A DNA stretch of 64,000 nt from an uncultured Pseudomonadales bacterium (GTDB lineage: Bacteria > Pseudomonadota > Gammaproteobacteria > Pseudomonadales > UBA7434). The position numbers and the translations under genes were made by a program. The notes below the pieces were generated by a model. The model was given only the letters and a program-made list of their open reading frames with translations. It did not search any database and had not been told where the DNA came from. The first letter of the stretch is position 1; each line of letters starts with the position of its first letter. Shown piece after piece: positions 56,563 to 64,000 of the stretch. The stretch lies in assembly GCA_943788835.1 (NCBI GenBank), contig CALSRU010000010.1, positions 124,001 through 188,000 of the forward strand. The letters are read 5' to 3'.

Positions 56563-56805
56563 GTAGTTTTTTTATATATAAAACATAAGGTTACTGTTTT
56601 TACTCGCAGCTTTCGGTCGATTTTTAAACCACGAGCGGCAAGGCTATGCCCACTGGCGGCAAACAACGGCACCCGAAATTAAGCTCGCGACCAAAGAAGC
56701 TGACCGAAAGCTGGCGAATACCATAGCGAACTAGCGAGCCAAGCGAGGGTATCGCAAGCTTGCAGCGAATCAAGGAGCAGGCATGAATATTGCTCGACGC
56801 AAAGT

Positions 56806-57600
56806 ATGGGAAAAAACAGCCAATTTTTGACAGCACTTATGCCGCGCCCTGAGCGTCGGGGGCTCCGCACTAGGATAATGAGTGCATGCCTAACCACAAC
56901 TTTACTGATCAACGCTCAGCTAAGCTGGGCTCAAGTCAGTCATGTGGCAACAGCACCAGAGATAATGCCCAACGCAGAGCTACAGAAACAAGCACTGGCT
57001 TTTGCACAAGAGCATTTAGAAATCAATATACAAGAAGGTGATAGGTTTGAACTGAGCACCGGCAAGATGGACCCCCGCTTGAAGCTTGTGCGCTGTGACC
57101 AGCCCCTATCATTTCAAATGCAAAATAATAGTGCGCGCTCCAATCGGTTACTGGTCAAGGCACGCTGCGCCGGCAGCAAGCCCTGGGCCATGTTTGTGCC
57201 ATTGGAAGCCAAAATATGGAAGACAGTAGTAGTAGCGCTTCGCCCCTTAAATCGCAACAGCACTGTGCGAGCCGATGACATAAGCCTACGCGAAGTTGCA
57301 GCCGAACTGCTGACCGGACGCTATATACAATCGCCAGACCTAGCCGTAGGCATGGTTTTGACGCGGAGCATTGAATCGGGAAGCCCACTGCAATCGAGCC
57401 AGTTAGTGGCACCCAAGCTGATCAAACGGGGTGACCAAGTCGTTATTGTCGCTACCACAGGTGGCATAAGCGTGCGCATGGCCGGCACAGCCATGGCTGA
57501 TGGGCGCCGTGATGAGCAGATTACGGTAAAAAACAAAAGCTCCAAGCGCTTAATCAAGGTTAGGGTCGTGGCGCCCGGCACGGTCCAAGCGGTCATGTAG
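56806..57600 (+). CDS. flgA: FlgA, P-ring assembly chaperone
   Basis: The 264-residue protein has a signal-type N terminus (hydrophobic residues about 27-41), then the SAF-type C-terminal domain with VVALRPLNRNSTVRADDISLREV, LTRSIESGSPLQSSQL and ITVKNKSSKRLIKVRVVAPG. FlgA helps FlgI form the P ring in the periplasm. The N terminus to residue 24 (MGKNSQFLTALMPRP...) is basic and could be shortened to a later Met. Divergent from flgB. Confidence 0.92.
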   Translation: MGKNSQFLTALMPRPERRGLRTRIMSACLTTTLLINAQLSWAQVSHVATAPEIMPNAELQKQALAFAQEHLEINIQEGDRFELSTGKMDPRLKLVRCDQPLSFQMQNNSARSNRLLVKARCAGSKPWAMFVPLEAKIWKTVVVALRPLNRNSTVRADDISLREVAAELLTGRYIQSPDLAVGMVLTRSIESGSPLQSSQLVAPKLIKRGDQVVIVATTGGISVRMAGTAMADGRRDEQITVKNKSSKRLIKVRVVAPGTVQAVM

Positions 57601-57622
57601 GTCGTGTAGGTCGTGTAGGTCA
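57596..57622 (+). repeat. Three 9-bp tandem repeats at the flgA stop codon
   Basis: TGTAGGTCG (57596-57604), TGTAGGTCG (57605-57613) and TGTAGGTCA (57614-57622). The first TAG is the flgA stop; further copies repeat it. Confidence 0.95.
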
Positions 57623-57705
57623 ACCCGAGCAAAAAATTTACTTCATTATTTTCAATAGCTTAAAAGGATTCATACAAAAACGAGGCAATAGGTTATGCAA
57701 CGCAT

Positions 57706-57732
57706 TAAAGTTTAGGGAATAATGGCCGATAA
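57706..57732 (+). promoter_or_regulatory. Consensus sigma-28 promoter for flgM
   Basis: TAAAGTTT (57706-57713), 11 bp, GCCGATAA (57725-57732): an exact match to the FliA consensus. Transcription would start near 57740, giving a leader of about 265 nt before flgM. Confidence 0.9.
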
Positions 57733-58006
57733 CATTGGCAAGAAGCGAGAATATTGATCACGCGAACTGCACGGTTATCGGTTAGCCACGAGGTTATTAG
57801 GTGGCGATGGTGTAAGGACACCGGCAAGGCAACAGACAGCGCAACCGTTAACGAGTGGCAAGCAGTTTACAGAGAGTATTCATTGATCGCTTTTAAGTAA
57901 TCGCAGCGAGGTCGCCAGCAAGATACAAAGTCTATCTCTAGGTCGACTTAAAGTAAGGCATTATAGGTTTATTCCATTACAGGTATTAGGTAGTAGCAAC
58001 GACATC
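57733..58006 (+). other. Long flgM leader
   Basis: About 270 nt between the sigma-28 promoter and the flgM start carry no supported gene. I cannot assign a riboswitch. Together with 57601-57705 it forms a 400-bp non-coding stretch. Confidence 0.5.
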
Positions 58007-58327
58007 ATGGTTATTGACACTAACAGCATCAATCCAGCACAACCGGGCAAGCGCAATGGCGGCGCCGACTCGACTGCGCTCGATCAAAAAGCTGCCGGCA
58101 ACAATAACCCTGAGCAGGCTAAAACTGCGTCGCCCACTACCACCGACACTGTCAAGCTAAGCTCACAGGCGCAAAGCCTAAGTAGCTTGCAAGAAACGCT
58201 AGGCAATTTACCTGAAGTTGACGAGGCACGTGTTGAGCAGATTCGCCAACAAATTGCCGATGGAAGTTACCAAGTTGATGCTGAACAAATTGCTGCGGCT
58301 ATTCTGCGTGACGATCAAAGCTTCTAA
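58007..58327 (+). CDS. flgM: FlgM, anti-sigma-28 factor
   Basis: The 106-residue protein is disordered at the N terminus and has the FlgM C-terminal helices (DTVKLSSQAQSLSSLQETLG, VDEARVEQIRQQIADGSYQVDAEQIAAAILRD). It binds FliA in the cytosol until the hook is complete, then is exported. Under a consensus sigma-28 promoter it makes the usual feedback loop. ATG at 58007; the nearest AGG is distant. Confidence 0.93.
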   Translation: MVIDTNSINPAQPGKRNGGADSTALDQKAAGNNNPEQAKTASPTTTDTVKLSSQAQSLSSLQETLGNLPEVDEARVEQIRQQIADGSYQVDAEQIAAAILRDDQSF

Positions 58328-58561
58328 CTAACGAAGCTGCAGTAATCAACTGCGTGTAAGACTCCCTGTGTAACACTTTCCCTTACCTGTTTAGCTACTG
58401 AGGCATCGGCTTTATTATCGAGCGGACGACTCTTGGTTAGCCCCTTGGTTAGCACCACGGTAACGCTATGTGGCCTATTTATAACCGCCATAACGGCATA
58501 ATATTATCGGTATGGCTTTGTGAAGAGCTAATCAGCACAGATTGATCACTGGAGTTACCCA

Positions 58562-59116
58562 ATGCAAAATCAAACACCCCCACAGCAGCAAAACCCCGCA
58601 CAAGTGAAAGCCAACTCGGCGCGCATTGCCCACGATGTACTGCGCTCCCTCAACGAAGACGCTACTGATTTAACCGCCATGCGCACGCTCCTAGAAAATG
58701 AACGGCAAGTACTGGAACAGCGCGATCACAGTCAGCTGGAAGAAATTACCCATAACAAATCAGCGCTTGCCGCACAGTTAGAACAACGCAATAGCAAGCG
58801 CCTCGCAAGCCTAGCTCGATTAATTCCAACCCCTATTGCCGCATCGCCCACCGATGCCAAAAGCTGGCGCGAGGCCATGCAACACCTTGAGCAAAATTCA
58901 GGGCTAGCCATGATCGGCACATGGGATAAAGTGGAGCAGCAGCTGCGCGAGTGCAGCGAGCTACTACAAATTAATGAAAAAATTATTGGCAACATGCGCC
59001 AAGGGGTCAATCAGTTCTTAAATTTACTGCGGGGACAAACTGGCTCTGGGCAGACCTATGGCGCAACAGGAAAAGCCGAAGTTTTTGCTGACAACCCGAC
59101 CATTACTAGCGCCTGA
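58562..59116 (+). CDS. flgN: FlgN, export chaperone for FlgK and FlgL
   Basis: The 184-residue helical protein has a Gln-rich start, LRSLNEDATDLTAMRTLLENERQVLEQRDHSQLEEITHNKSALAAQLEQRNSKR and a C-terminal NQFLNLLRG, as in FlgN. It follows flgM after 234 bp. GGAG lies six bases before the ATG. It converges on the glycosyltransferase gene with a 5-bp gap. Confidence 0.88.
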   Translation: MQNQTPPQQQNPAQVKANSARIAHDVLRSLNEDATDLTAMRTLLENERQVLEQRDHSQLEEITHNKSALAAQLEQRNSKRLASLARLIPTPIAASPTDAKSWREAMQHLEQNSGLAMIGTWDKVEQQLRECSELLQINEKIIGNMRQGVNQFLNLLRGQTGSGQTYGATGKAEVFADNPTITSA

Positions 59117-59121
59117 CCACT

Positions 59122-59769
59122 TCAGTGCCGATGGGGCTCGGCAATACCGCAAGAAGCGAGCAAGGGTAAGTCTTCGGCCCGATCGATATCGTGCCGCTCG
59201 CTCAGCAATACCGTTTTTAAGCCGGCGTGCTGCGCTTTTTTTAATGTGGTTTTCAGTACGCCGCTACCACCCCAAGCCACATCATCAAAAATAAGCTTAG
59301 TACACTTGCTCATACCAATAAGTACATAGCCGCCATCACTCGCCGGCCCTATCACCAAGTCATTGCCCTGCTCTAACGCTTTAAATGCATCGCGCAAATA
59401 CGCAGCATCAATACTCGGGCAATCTGAGCCTACTAAAACTACTGCCTGCGTACTGGGCCTCTGCAAAGCCTCGTCAAAAACCGCTGCCATTTTTATACCC
59501 AAATCGCCCTCTATTTGCTCACAGACCTCAACGCGTCCACTGACGCCCAATTGCTGCATAAATGGATGTTCAGGCATGTTGGTATGTAATTCAACTGGCG
59601 CTAAATGCCCCGCCAGTAAGCTAGTGAATACATGCGATGTCATTTTTTGATGTAATTCACAGGCACCATTAACGCCCAACCAAGGAATGAGACGCGTTTT
59701 GACCTTACCGGGCACAGGCGCTTTGGCAAATTGCACAATCAGCGCATTGGGGTATTCAAATGATTTCAC
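59122..59769 (-). CDS. TIGR04282-family glycosyltransferase (DUF2064), arsenosugar synthesis
   Basis: The 215-residue protein has the family motifs FAKAPVPGKVKTRLIPWLG at the N terminus, VLVGSDCPSIDAAYLRDAF and VIGPASDGGYVLIGM, the nucleotidyl/glycosyl transferase core. This family is found with ArsS and TIGR04283 in arsenosugar clusters. It is last in this operon-like run. Its exact step (sugar-arsenic bond or sugar supply) is not known. Confidence 0.88.
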   Translation of the reverse strand: MKSFEYPNALIVQFAKAPVPGKVKTRLIPWLGVNGACELHQKMTSHVFTSLLAGHLAPVELHTNMPEHPFMQQLGVSGRVEVCEQIEGDLGIKMAAVFDEALQRPSTQAVVLVGSDCPSIDAAYLRDAFKALEQGNDLVIGPASDGGYVLIGMSKCTKLIFDDVAWGGSGVLKTTLKKAQHAGLKTVLLSERHDIDRAEDLPLLASCGIAEPHRH

Positions 59770-59832
59770 GGCACCTAATGCTTTTGGCTTAAAAAATTAA
59801 TGGGGTCGTTTATAAAGACGCAAAACGCCAAC

Positions 59833-60513
59833 CTACTCATACCGCCTCACTAACGCTCTCGCATCGACGCCTAGCCAATAAAGCGCACGTAAACGCCACA
59901 TGAGCAATATAGTGGCCAATGTGCCGCGCTGCTCCCAGCGACGACTCGAAGTGACCACCGACACGTCGCTGATAACCAGTGGCTTGGCAAAACGGCGGCT
60001 ATGGCCTGTTAACTCTACATCCTCCATGAGCGGCATCGCGGCAAAGCCGCCTCGCTCAAAAAAAAAGGCTCGATTAAAAAATAATGCTTGATCGCCCGTG
60101 GCCACATGGGTGGCGGCTGAACGCCAATTAATGCTGCGCTCAACAATACGAAAAGCAAGCGAGCGACCCGACAACACCAACGTAAAAAAACCCCAGTGAA
60201 CATCAGCTTGCAGCCACTGCGTGATCACAACCTCAGCTTGAGGCAGTAAAGTGTCGGCATGTAAAAAAACCAATAAGTTTCCAGTGGCCTTTTGCGCCCC
60301 TGTATTCATCTGGGCGGCTCGGCCTTTGTTCGAATGCAATACGCAGTCAACCTGGCCGGCTGCTATTGCGCAGCTGTTATCACGACTGCCCCCATCGACG
60401 ACAATCACTTCACAACCACGCTGCCGATAGCTTTGCAGCGCAGCCAACGTAGCCGGCAAGCTGGCCGCTTCGTTGTATATTGGGATGATTATAGAGGCGA
60501 CAGGCTGCGACAA
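59833..60513 (-). CDS. TIGR04283-family GT2 glycosyltransferase, arsenosugar synthesis
   Basis: The 226-residue protein has SIIIPIYNEAASLPATLAAL and VVDGGSRDNS at the N terminus (GT2 fold), LVFLHADTLLP as acidic metal motif, and a RRWEQRG segment. TIGR04283 proteins occur with ArsS. It lies between arsS (51 bp) and the TIGR04282 gene (63 bp), all on the minus strand. Confidence 0.88.
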   Translation of the reverse strand: MSQPVASIIIPIYNEAASLPATLAALQSYRQRGCEVIVVDGGSRDNSCAIAAGQVDCVLHSNKGRAAQMNTGAQKATGNLLVFLHADTLLPQAEVVITQWLQADVHWGFFTLVLSGRSLAFRIVERSINWRSAATHVATGDQALFFNRAFFFERGGFAAMPLMEDVELTGHSRRFAKPLVISDVSVVTSSRRWEQRGTLATILLMWRLRALYWLGVDARALVRRYE

Positions 60514-60564
60514 AAATTAGACCCACTCAATGAAAAAAAATAACTGACTAACACTCAGCATGGG

Positions 60565-61548
60565 CTAATCGGCCACTAGGGCCCCGCTGCAACTGCTACC
60601 TTGCCCAGCCGTGCAACCATAACAATGATCAGCAATACGAATATCTTCGCCGGCGTAATCGGTGCGTAAAAGATCGCGCAAATGCGATTTTTGTCGCTCA
60701 TCATTACCTTTTATTTTTGAAAGCAATGGCATTTCTAACATTTGATTAAAGTCGCAATCGTAAAGATAACCTTGCCAATCGACACTCACTAAATCGCGGC
60801 ACATGACGGTCGCTAAGTTTTCTTGTGCGTAATTGTTTTTTAACAGTGCTAAATAATCATCGTACTGATTGTGTGCGAGTAAGGTAGCGCCGAAACGGCT
60901 AATAGGCATGTTGGTGATAGTCAGCAACTCGTTAAACACCACCCCATGTTTTTCGCCTAATTGTTGTTTGTAATCCTGCTGTAAGCTTTGTTGCGACGGC
61001 GGTAACTGCGGGCCAATGGGGTTGTAAACTAAATGCAGCGCCAAGTCCTCGCGCCGCCCATAGCCCAACGCATTCAACCGCTGCAATGCCTCAACACTGA
61101 GCTCGTAAACCCCTTTGCCACGCTGCTTTTCCACATTTTCTTCAACATAGCACGGTAGCGAAGCGGTCACGGTTACGCTATGCTCGGCGAGAAACTCGGC
61201 TAAATCTTCATAACCAGGCTCTAATAAGATCGTTAGATTACACCGGTCGATCACCTCAATACCTAATGCCCTTGCGGCAATAACGATGCGTTTAAAATGC
61301 GCGTTCATCTCCGGCGCCCCACCGGTCAAATCCAGTGTTTGTATGTTGCGGTGCTGTAAAACCTCAATCACCCTATCGGCCGTTTCACTGTCCATTTCCT
61401 CTTTACGCGTAGGCCCCGCGTTCACATGGCAGTGCACACAGGTCATATTACATAAATAGCCCAAATTGACCTGCAAGGTATGAATACCTCGCCGTGTAAT
61501 GGGCGGGAAATCAGTATCAAGAAGCAATAATGGGCGGGTGTCTTGCAT
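60565..61548 (-). CDS. arsS: ArsS, radical-SAM enzyme of arsenosugar biosynthesis
   Basis: The 327-residue protein has a radical SAM site CNMTCVHC (about residue 33-40), LDLTGGAPEMN, and the C-terminal CYGCTAGQGSSCSGAL of ArsS (TIGR04167). It links the adenosyl group of SAM to methylated arsenic on the way to arsenosugars. An ArsM methyltransferase is expected in the pathway but is not in the window. First gene of the three-gene run. Confidence 0.92.
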   Translation of the reverse strand: MQDTRPLLLLDTDFPPITRRGIHTLQVNLGYLCNMTCVHCHVNAGPTRKEEMDSETADRVIEVLQHRNIQTLDLTGGAPEMNAHFKRIVIAARALGIEVIDRCNLTILLEPGYEDLAEFLAEHSVTVTASLPCYVEENVEKQRGKGVYELSVEALQRLNALGYGRREDLALHLVYNPIGPQLPPSQQSLQQDYKQQLGEKHGVVFNELLTITNMPISRFGATLLAHNQYDDYLALLKNNYAQENLATVMCRDLVSVDWQGYLYDCDFNQMLEMPLLSKIKGNDERQKSHLRDLLRTDYAGEDIRIADHCYGCTAGQGSSCSGALVAD

Positions 61549-61654
61549 AGCGGGGCTGATCCAGCGATTTTGGCCATCAATTAAGGAGTAAATATTCTAC
61601 CTTATATAGTATTTGAAGGTAGCCGCGAACGCGTCATCGAGTAAACAACTGCAC

Positions 61655-61682
61655 TTGGAATCAGTCCATAATCCATTAGAAT
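61655..61682 (+). promoter_or_regulatory. Likely promoter of tRNA-Arg
   Basis: TTGGAA (61655-61660), 16 bp, TAGAAT (61677-61682). Predicted start near 61689, just before the mature tRNA. Confidence 0.6.
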
Positions 61683-61693
61683 GCTTGCATGTT

Positions 61694-61770
61694 CCGCCCG
61701 TGGCACAGCTGGATAGCGCGGCCCCCTCCTAAGGGGCAGGTCACAGGTTCGAATCCTGTCGGGCGGGCCA
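61694..61770 (+). tRNA. tRNA-Arg (anticodon CCU)
   Basis: The 77-nt cloverleaf has acceptor CCGCCCG / CGGGCGG, anticodon stem GCCCC / GGGGC with loop CTCCTAA (CCU at 61728-61730), T arm ACAGG-TTCGAAT-CCTGT, and an encoded 3' CCA. The D stem has an A12-C23 mismatch in the middle of an otherwise good stem. It reads AGG codons. Confidence 0.93.
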
Positions 61771-61809
61771 TATTGACTAGAGCTCACAGCAAGTGAGTTC
61801 TGGTCAATA
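61771..61809 (+). terminator. 17-bp hairpin directly after tRNA-Arg
   Basis: UAUUGACUAGAGCUCAC pairs with GUGAGUUCUGGUCAAUA (two G-U pairs) around AGCAA, starting on the base after CCA. A weak T-rich stretch follows. Likely terminator or processing stem. Confidence 0.65.
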
Positions 61810-61856
61810 TCTTTCGCTCGTCAGTTTTTGACCAAACTGCGGTTCGACAAAATGCG

Positions 61857-62002
61857 CTAGCATTTTAGACGTGCATAGCACGCCCCACCGGGGTGAAAAA
61901 ATTCACACGGATTTTTGAATCAATCCTGCCTAGCATTTTAGACGTGCATAGCACGCCCCACCGGGGTGAAAAAATCCACACGGATTTTTGAATCAATCCT
62001 GC
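61857..62002. repeat. Tandem duplication of a 73-bp structured unit
   Basis: Two copies (61857-61929 and 61930-62002) differ by one base. Each has several short hairpins: CGTGC-ATA-GCACG, CCCC-ACC-GGGG and GTGAA-AAAA-TTCAC (one G-U pair in copy 2). It has no ORF. Position after a tRNA suggests a mobile or dispersed repeat. Confidence 0.92.
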
Positions 62003-62137
62003 TTAACGAGTCATCATAAAAATCTGGATACATGCCGTTATTAAGCGCATAATTTGCCCACAGACTGAATCATCATTACCAGTCTGAGTAAATTCTTTCC
62101 AAGCGTCGCACTTGGCGCTTTGCAAGAGGGGTCGCCG

Positions 62138-62614
62138 ATGTTCCATGTCATATACATTAGCAAAGCAACTCAACCATTTTCACAAGCTGAATTGGCCGAG
62201 CTACTCAGCCAAGCCCGGCAACAAAATACCCAAAGGCTACTCACAGGGCTACTGCTGTACGCCAACGGCTGCTTTATGCAGCTCTTAGAAGGCAAGGAGG
62301 CAGAGGTAAAAAATGTCTATGAACGAATCAAGCAGGACCCTCGCCACACCGATATAGTAACCTTGAGAATGCAAGAAACCCCCAGCCGTCATTTTCCCGA
62401 CTGGCGCATGGCCTTTGGTGATTTAAACGAAGGAGCGCAAAACCTAGCAGGCATCTCGCGCTTTTTAGAGCCTGGCTTTAATAGCTCTACGCTTAAAAAT
62501 GAATCCAGTAATGCCTATGCGTTATTGCGCGCATTTCGCGATGAACACTGCCCCAAAGCAAAACACGGCAGGCCGGCTTCAGGCAAGCAGTTAGACATTG
62601 AGCCGCATCACTAA
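62138..62614 (+). CDS. BLUF-domain blue-light sensor
   Basis: The 158-residue protein is a BLUF domain (FAD-binding photoreceptor): MFHVIYISKATQPFS at the start with the conserved Tyr, NTQRLLTGLLLYANGCFMQLLEG with the conserved Gln, and FPDWRMAFGD with Trp and Met. The C-terminal ~50 residues have no recognised output domain, so it should act on another protein. I start at ATG 62138, preceded by GAGGGG; an ATG at 62120 adds six residues. Target unknown; no EAL or GGDEF domain is fused. Confidence 0.9.
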   Translation: MFHVIYISKATQPFSQAELAELLSQARQQNTQRLLTGLLLYANGCFMQLLEGKEAEVKNVYERIKQDPRHTDIVTLRMQETPSRHFPDWRMAFGDLNEGAQNLAGISRFLEPGFNSSTLKNESSNAYALLRAFRDEHCPKAKHGRPASGKQLDIEPHH

Positions 62615-63090
62615 TCTTAAATTTTTGAGATTAAAGCCCTTACTTTTACATGATTGCGCTGACTCATAGCATCATTCCTTGATAGCTGAGTGGGTAATAT
62701 GCGACCGCATAACAAACTTCGCAACGGCTGAGGCCGCTCATTGATGTAAACAACCAGTTTGCTCCCTACCCTTAACAACCATGTAGTAATCGCGTACTAC
62801 ATTTCAATTCACGATGCTGAGCACGGCCTAGTCATTAGGATTAACTGACCTGCATGTGCCGTTTTTCAACGACAGCCCTATTAAGCAATTGAATTGACTT
62901 AACGACTTTTGCGACAGTAATAAAAAAACAACGACACGCGCCGTATTATCTTTTAAGGCAAAATGCGACATGATTTGATAAGCCATTGAAAAGCGTGTAA
63001 CTTTATTTTTTAATTAATGAATTAACGTCGCAAAAGCCGAGATTTAAAAAGCGGCAGCTGTCGTTGAATAAACTGTTAAGTGAACACAGA
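62615..63090. other. Non-coding stretch before the cassette-like genes
   Basis: About 475 bp without a supported gene. It contains a palindrome ATGTAGTA-N6-TACTACAT (62781-62802) and a long imperfect inverted repeat whose outer arms CGACTTTTGCGAC (62902-62914 approx.) and GTCGCAAAAGCCG (63028-63041 approx.) enclose about 110 bp. A TTAAC and a GTTAAGT lie at its borders. Confidence 0.6.
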
Positions 63091-63522
63091 ATGAAAAATG
63101 TGCTATCCATCATTGCGGGAATTTTGACACTAGGGGTTTACTACCTTGTGTTCAAATACTTATTTGATAGTTTATATTTTTCATTTGATGTAAGGCCGGT
63201 TCTCAACTACTGCCGAAATATAATTGATGGTAATGCTTGTAGTGGGGTTGCTTATGTATCGCTATGGGTTATGGAGTCCCCTCTCGTAGTTTTGGCATTT
63301 TTCATTTCAGCTTTAGCTGTGGGGTTATCGCAACGACTGCATTACGAATTAAACATATATATAGTTGCCATTGCATATGCTGTAGCATATTGGGGTTTGG
63401 TTGTATTTAGCCCTTACGGCCCTGGTTCTTTGGTCTACATTACTTGTGTTTCTATCTATCAGGCGCTTTTATTTTTAATTCTGTTACTTGTGGCTCGGCA
63501 CTTAACAAAGCCAAGCATCTGA
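63091..63522 (+). CDS. Small multi-pass membrane protein of unknown function, cassette-like
   Basis: The 143-residue protein has about four membrane helices (residues ~5-25, ~50-75, ~85-105, ~112-138) and short loops with two cysteines (NYCRN, NACSG). I recognise no family. ATG 63091 is preceded by a weak site; a TTG at 63064 would add nine residues. It looks more AT-rich than the core genes. The stop lies inside an attC-like structure, and the next gene begins 20 bp after it, as in integron gene cassettes (inference). Confidence 0.65.
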   Translation: MKNVLSIIAGILTLGVYYLVFKYLFDSLYFSFDVRPVLNYCRNIIDGNACSGVAYVSLWVMESPLVVLAFFISALAVGLSQRLHYELNIYIVAIAYAVAYWGLVVFSPYGPGSLVYITCVSIYQALLFLILLLVARHLTKPSI

Positions 63523-63612
63523 CGGCTTTTCCGTTGCTTGGCTTATGCGCTTGACGCTACGCTAGCGCAACACCAACCAACTACAAAGCCGCAGCTGTTG
63601 GCGGCGTTAACT
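63500..63612 (+). repeat. attC-like recombination site between the two edge genes
   Basis: ACTTAAC (63500-63506, RYYYAAC) and GTTAACT (63606-63612, near GTTRRRY) bound 113 bp. Inside are AAGCCAAGCA/TGCTTGGCTT (63508-63517, 63535-63544), GCGCT/AGCGC and GCCGC-AGCTGTTG-GCGGC next to CGTTA. The layout resembles integron attC sites. The sequence AAAGCSGCAGCTGTYG recurs before the upstream gene. Confidence 0.5.
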
Positions 63613-63624
63613 TTCGGTTCAACT

Positions 63625-64000
63625 ATGGCAAAGTTCCTCAAAATTATTGGAGTAACTATTCTATTGATTGGGGCTTTCACCATAGTTTTACTTCTATGGC
63701 TTGATCGTTCTCAGGAGATAGATTTCACCAGACTTTTGCCCGCCACATTAAATACATGCGAAGGTGAGATTGAGCAAGGAACGAGGGAGTATGACACTCT
63801 TATGCTCTGGCTAGCATTGAATAAATCAGGCTGGCGCAATTATCCAGCGACAGTTGCTCCTGGTTACTTTTACCGAGGCAACAAAATCACTATTAATGTT
63901 TATGAAAACGGTGCGGTTATTAACTACGGAATTGAAAATACTTGGAGTCAGGTTCACGTCCAAGCTAATACGGAAAGCATAAATGGCACTTGCCATAAAA
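63625..64000 (+). CDS. Small membrane-anchored protein, 3' end cut by window edge
   Basis: The frame from ATG 63625 gives 125 residues to the edge: a basic start and one membrane helix (FLKIIGVTILLIGAFTIVLLL), then an extracytoplasmic part with CEGEIEQGTREYD, a YRGNKITINVYENG segment and a Cys near 122. No family recognised. It starts about 20 bp after the attC-like core GTTAACT, as cassette genes do. Confidence 0.6.
   Translation, partial: MAKFLKIIGVTILLIGAFTIVLLLWLDRSQEIDFTRLLPATLNTCEGEIEQGTREYDTLMLWLALNKSGWRNYPATVAPGYFYRGNKITINVYENGAVINYGIENTWSQVHVQANTESINGTCHK

Noticed and set aside
61602-61787. Minus-strand ORF with PPDRIRTCDLPLRRGPRYP
   Set aside because: This is the well-known false ORF antisense to tRNA genes; the tRNA-Arg explains it.

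Overview
This is a contiguous chromosomal stretch of a marine-type gammaproteobacterium. The nearest affinity I can argue for is the Cellvibrionales/Pseudomonadales neighbourhood: a Pseudomonas-type isocitrate lyase, a complete iscR-to-iscX operon, Pseudomonas-style flagellar control (FleQ, FleSR, FliA/FlgM), a TorF-family porin, a PEP-CTERM protein, Na+-pumping oxaloacetate decarboxylase and an arsenosugar cluster. The species cannot be named from the sequence.

Layout. 1-14.7 kb: a partial DUF389 membrane protein, a DUF4124/trypsin-like protease with a coupled 33-residue ORF, a DUF4399 protein, a frameshifted class V aminotransferase, an RraA-like protein, aceA with a divergent ScfR/RamB-like regulator, then the Fe-S assembly operon iscR-iscS-iscU-iscA-hscB-hscA-fdx-iscX under an IscR-type promoter, and a SOUL protein. 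15-25 kb: a trans-acting enoyl reductase-like protein, an H-NOX gas sensor coupled to a PAS-GGDEF-EAL enzyme, a PEP-CTERM protein, oadGAB, dusC and a small outer-membrane barrel. 25-34 kb: a zinc-ribbon protein, trmJ, suhB, two small proteins (one a membrane-anchored cold-shock domain protein), the YciH/SUI1 protein, two tandem paralogous porin-like proteins and a frameshifted TorF-type porin.

34-59 kb is an almost pure flagellar block, all on the minus strand from flgB down to fleR: flgBCDEFGHIJKL, fliC, flaG, fliDST, fleQ, fleSR, with flgA, flgM and flgN divergent on the plus strand. Readable promoters fit a four-tier hierarchy: sigma-54 sites before flgB and fleS, and sigma-28 sites before fliC and flgM. 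The fliE-fliJ block that often follows fleR is not here; porins follow instead. The FleQ present keeps the c-di-GMP contact motif, and a c-di-GMP turnover enzyme tied to a gas sensor lies about 18 kb away, so NO or O2 could feed into motility (inference).

59-64 kb: two glycosyltransferases and radical-SAM ArsS for arsenosugar synthesis, tRNA-Arg(CCU), a 73-bp tandem duplication, a BLUF photoreceptor, and at the right edge two small unknown membrane-protein genes arranged like integron gene cassettes, with an attC-like structure between them. The two frameshifts (3956 and 33112), the cassette-like edge, the H-NOX pair and several perfect repeats are the points most worth a second look.
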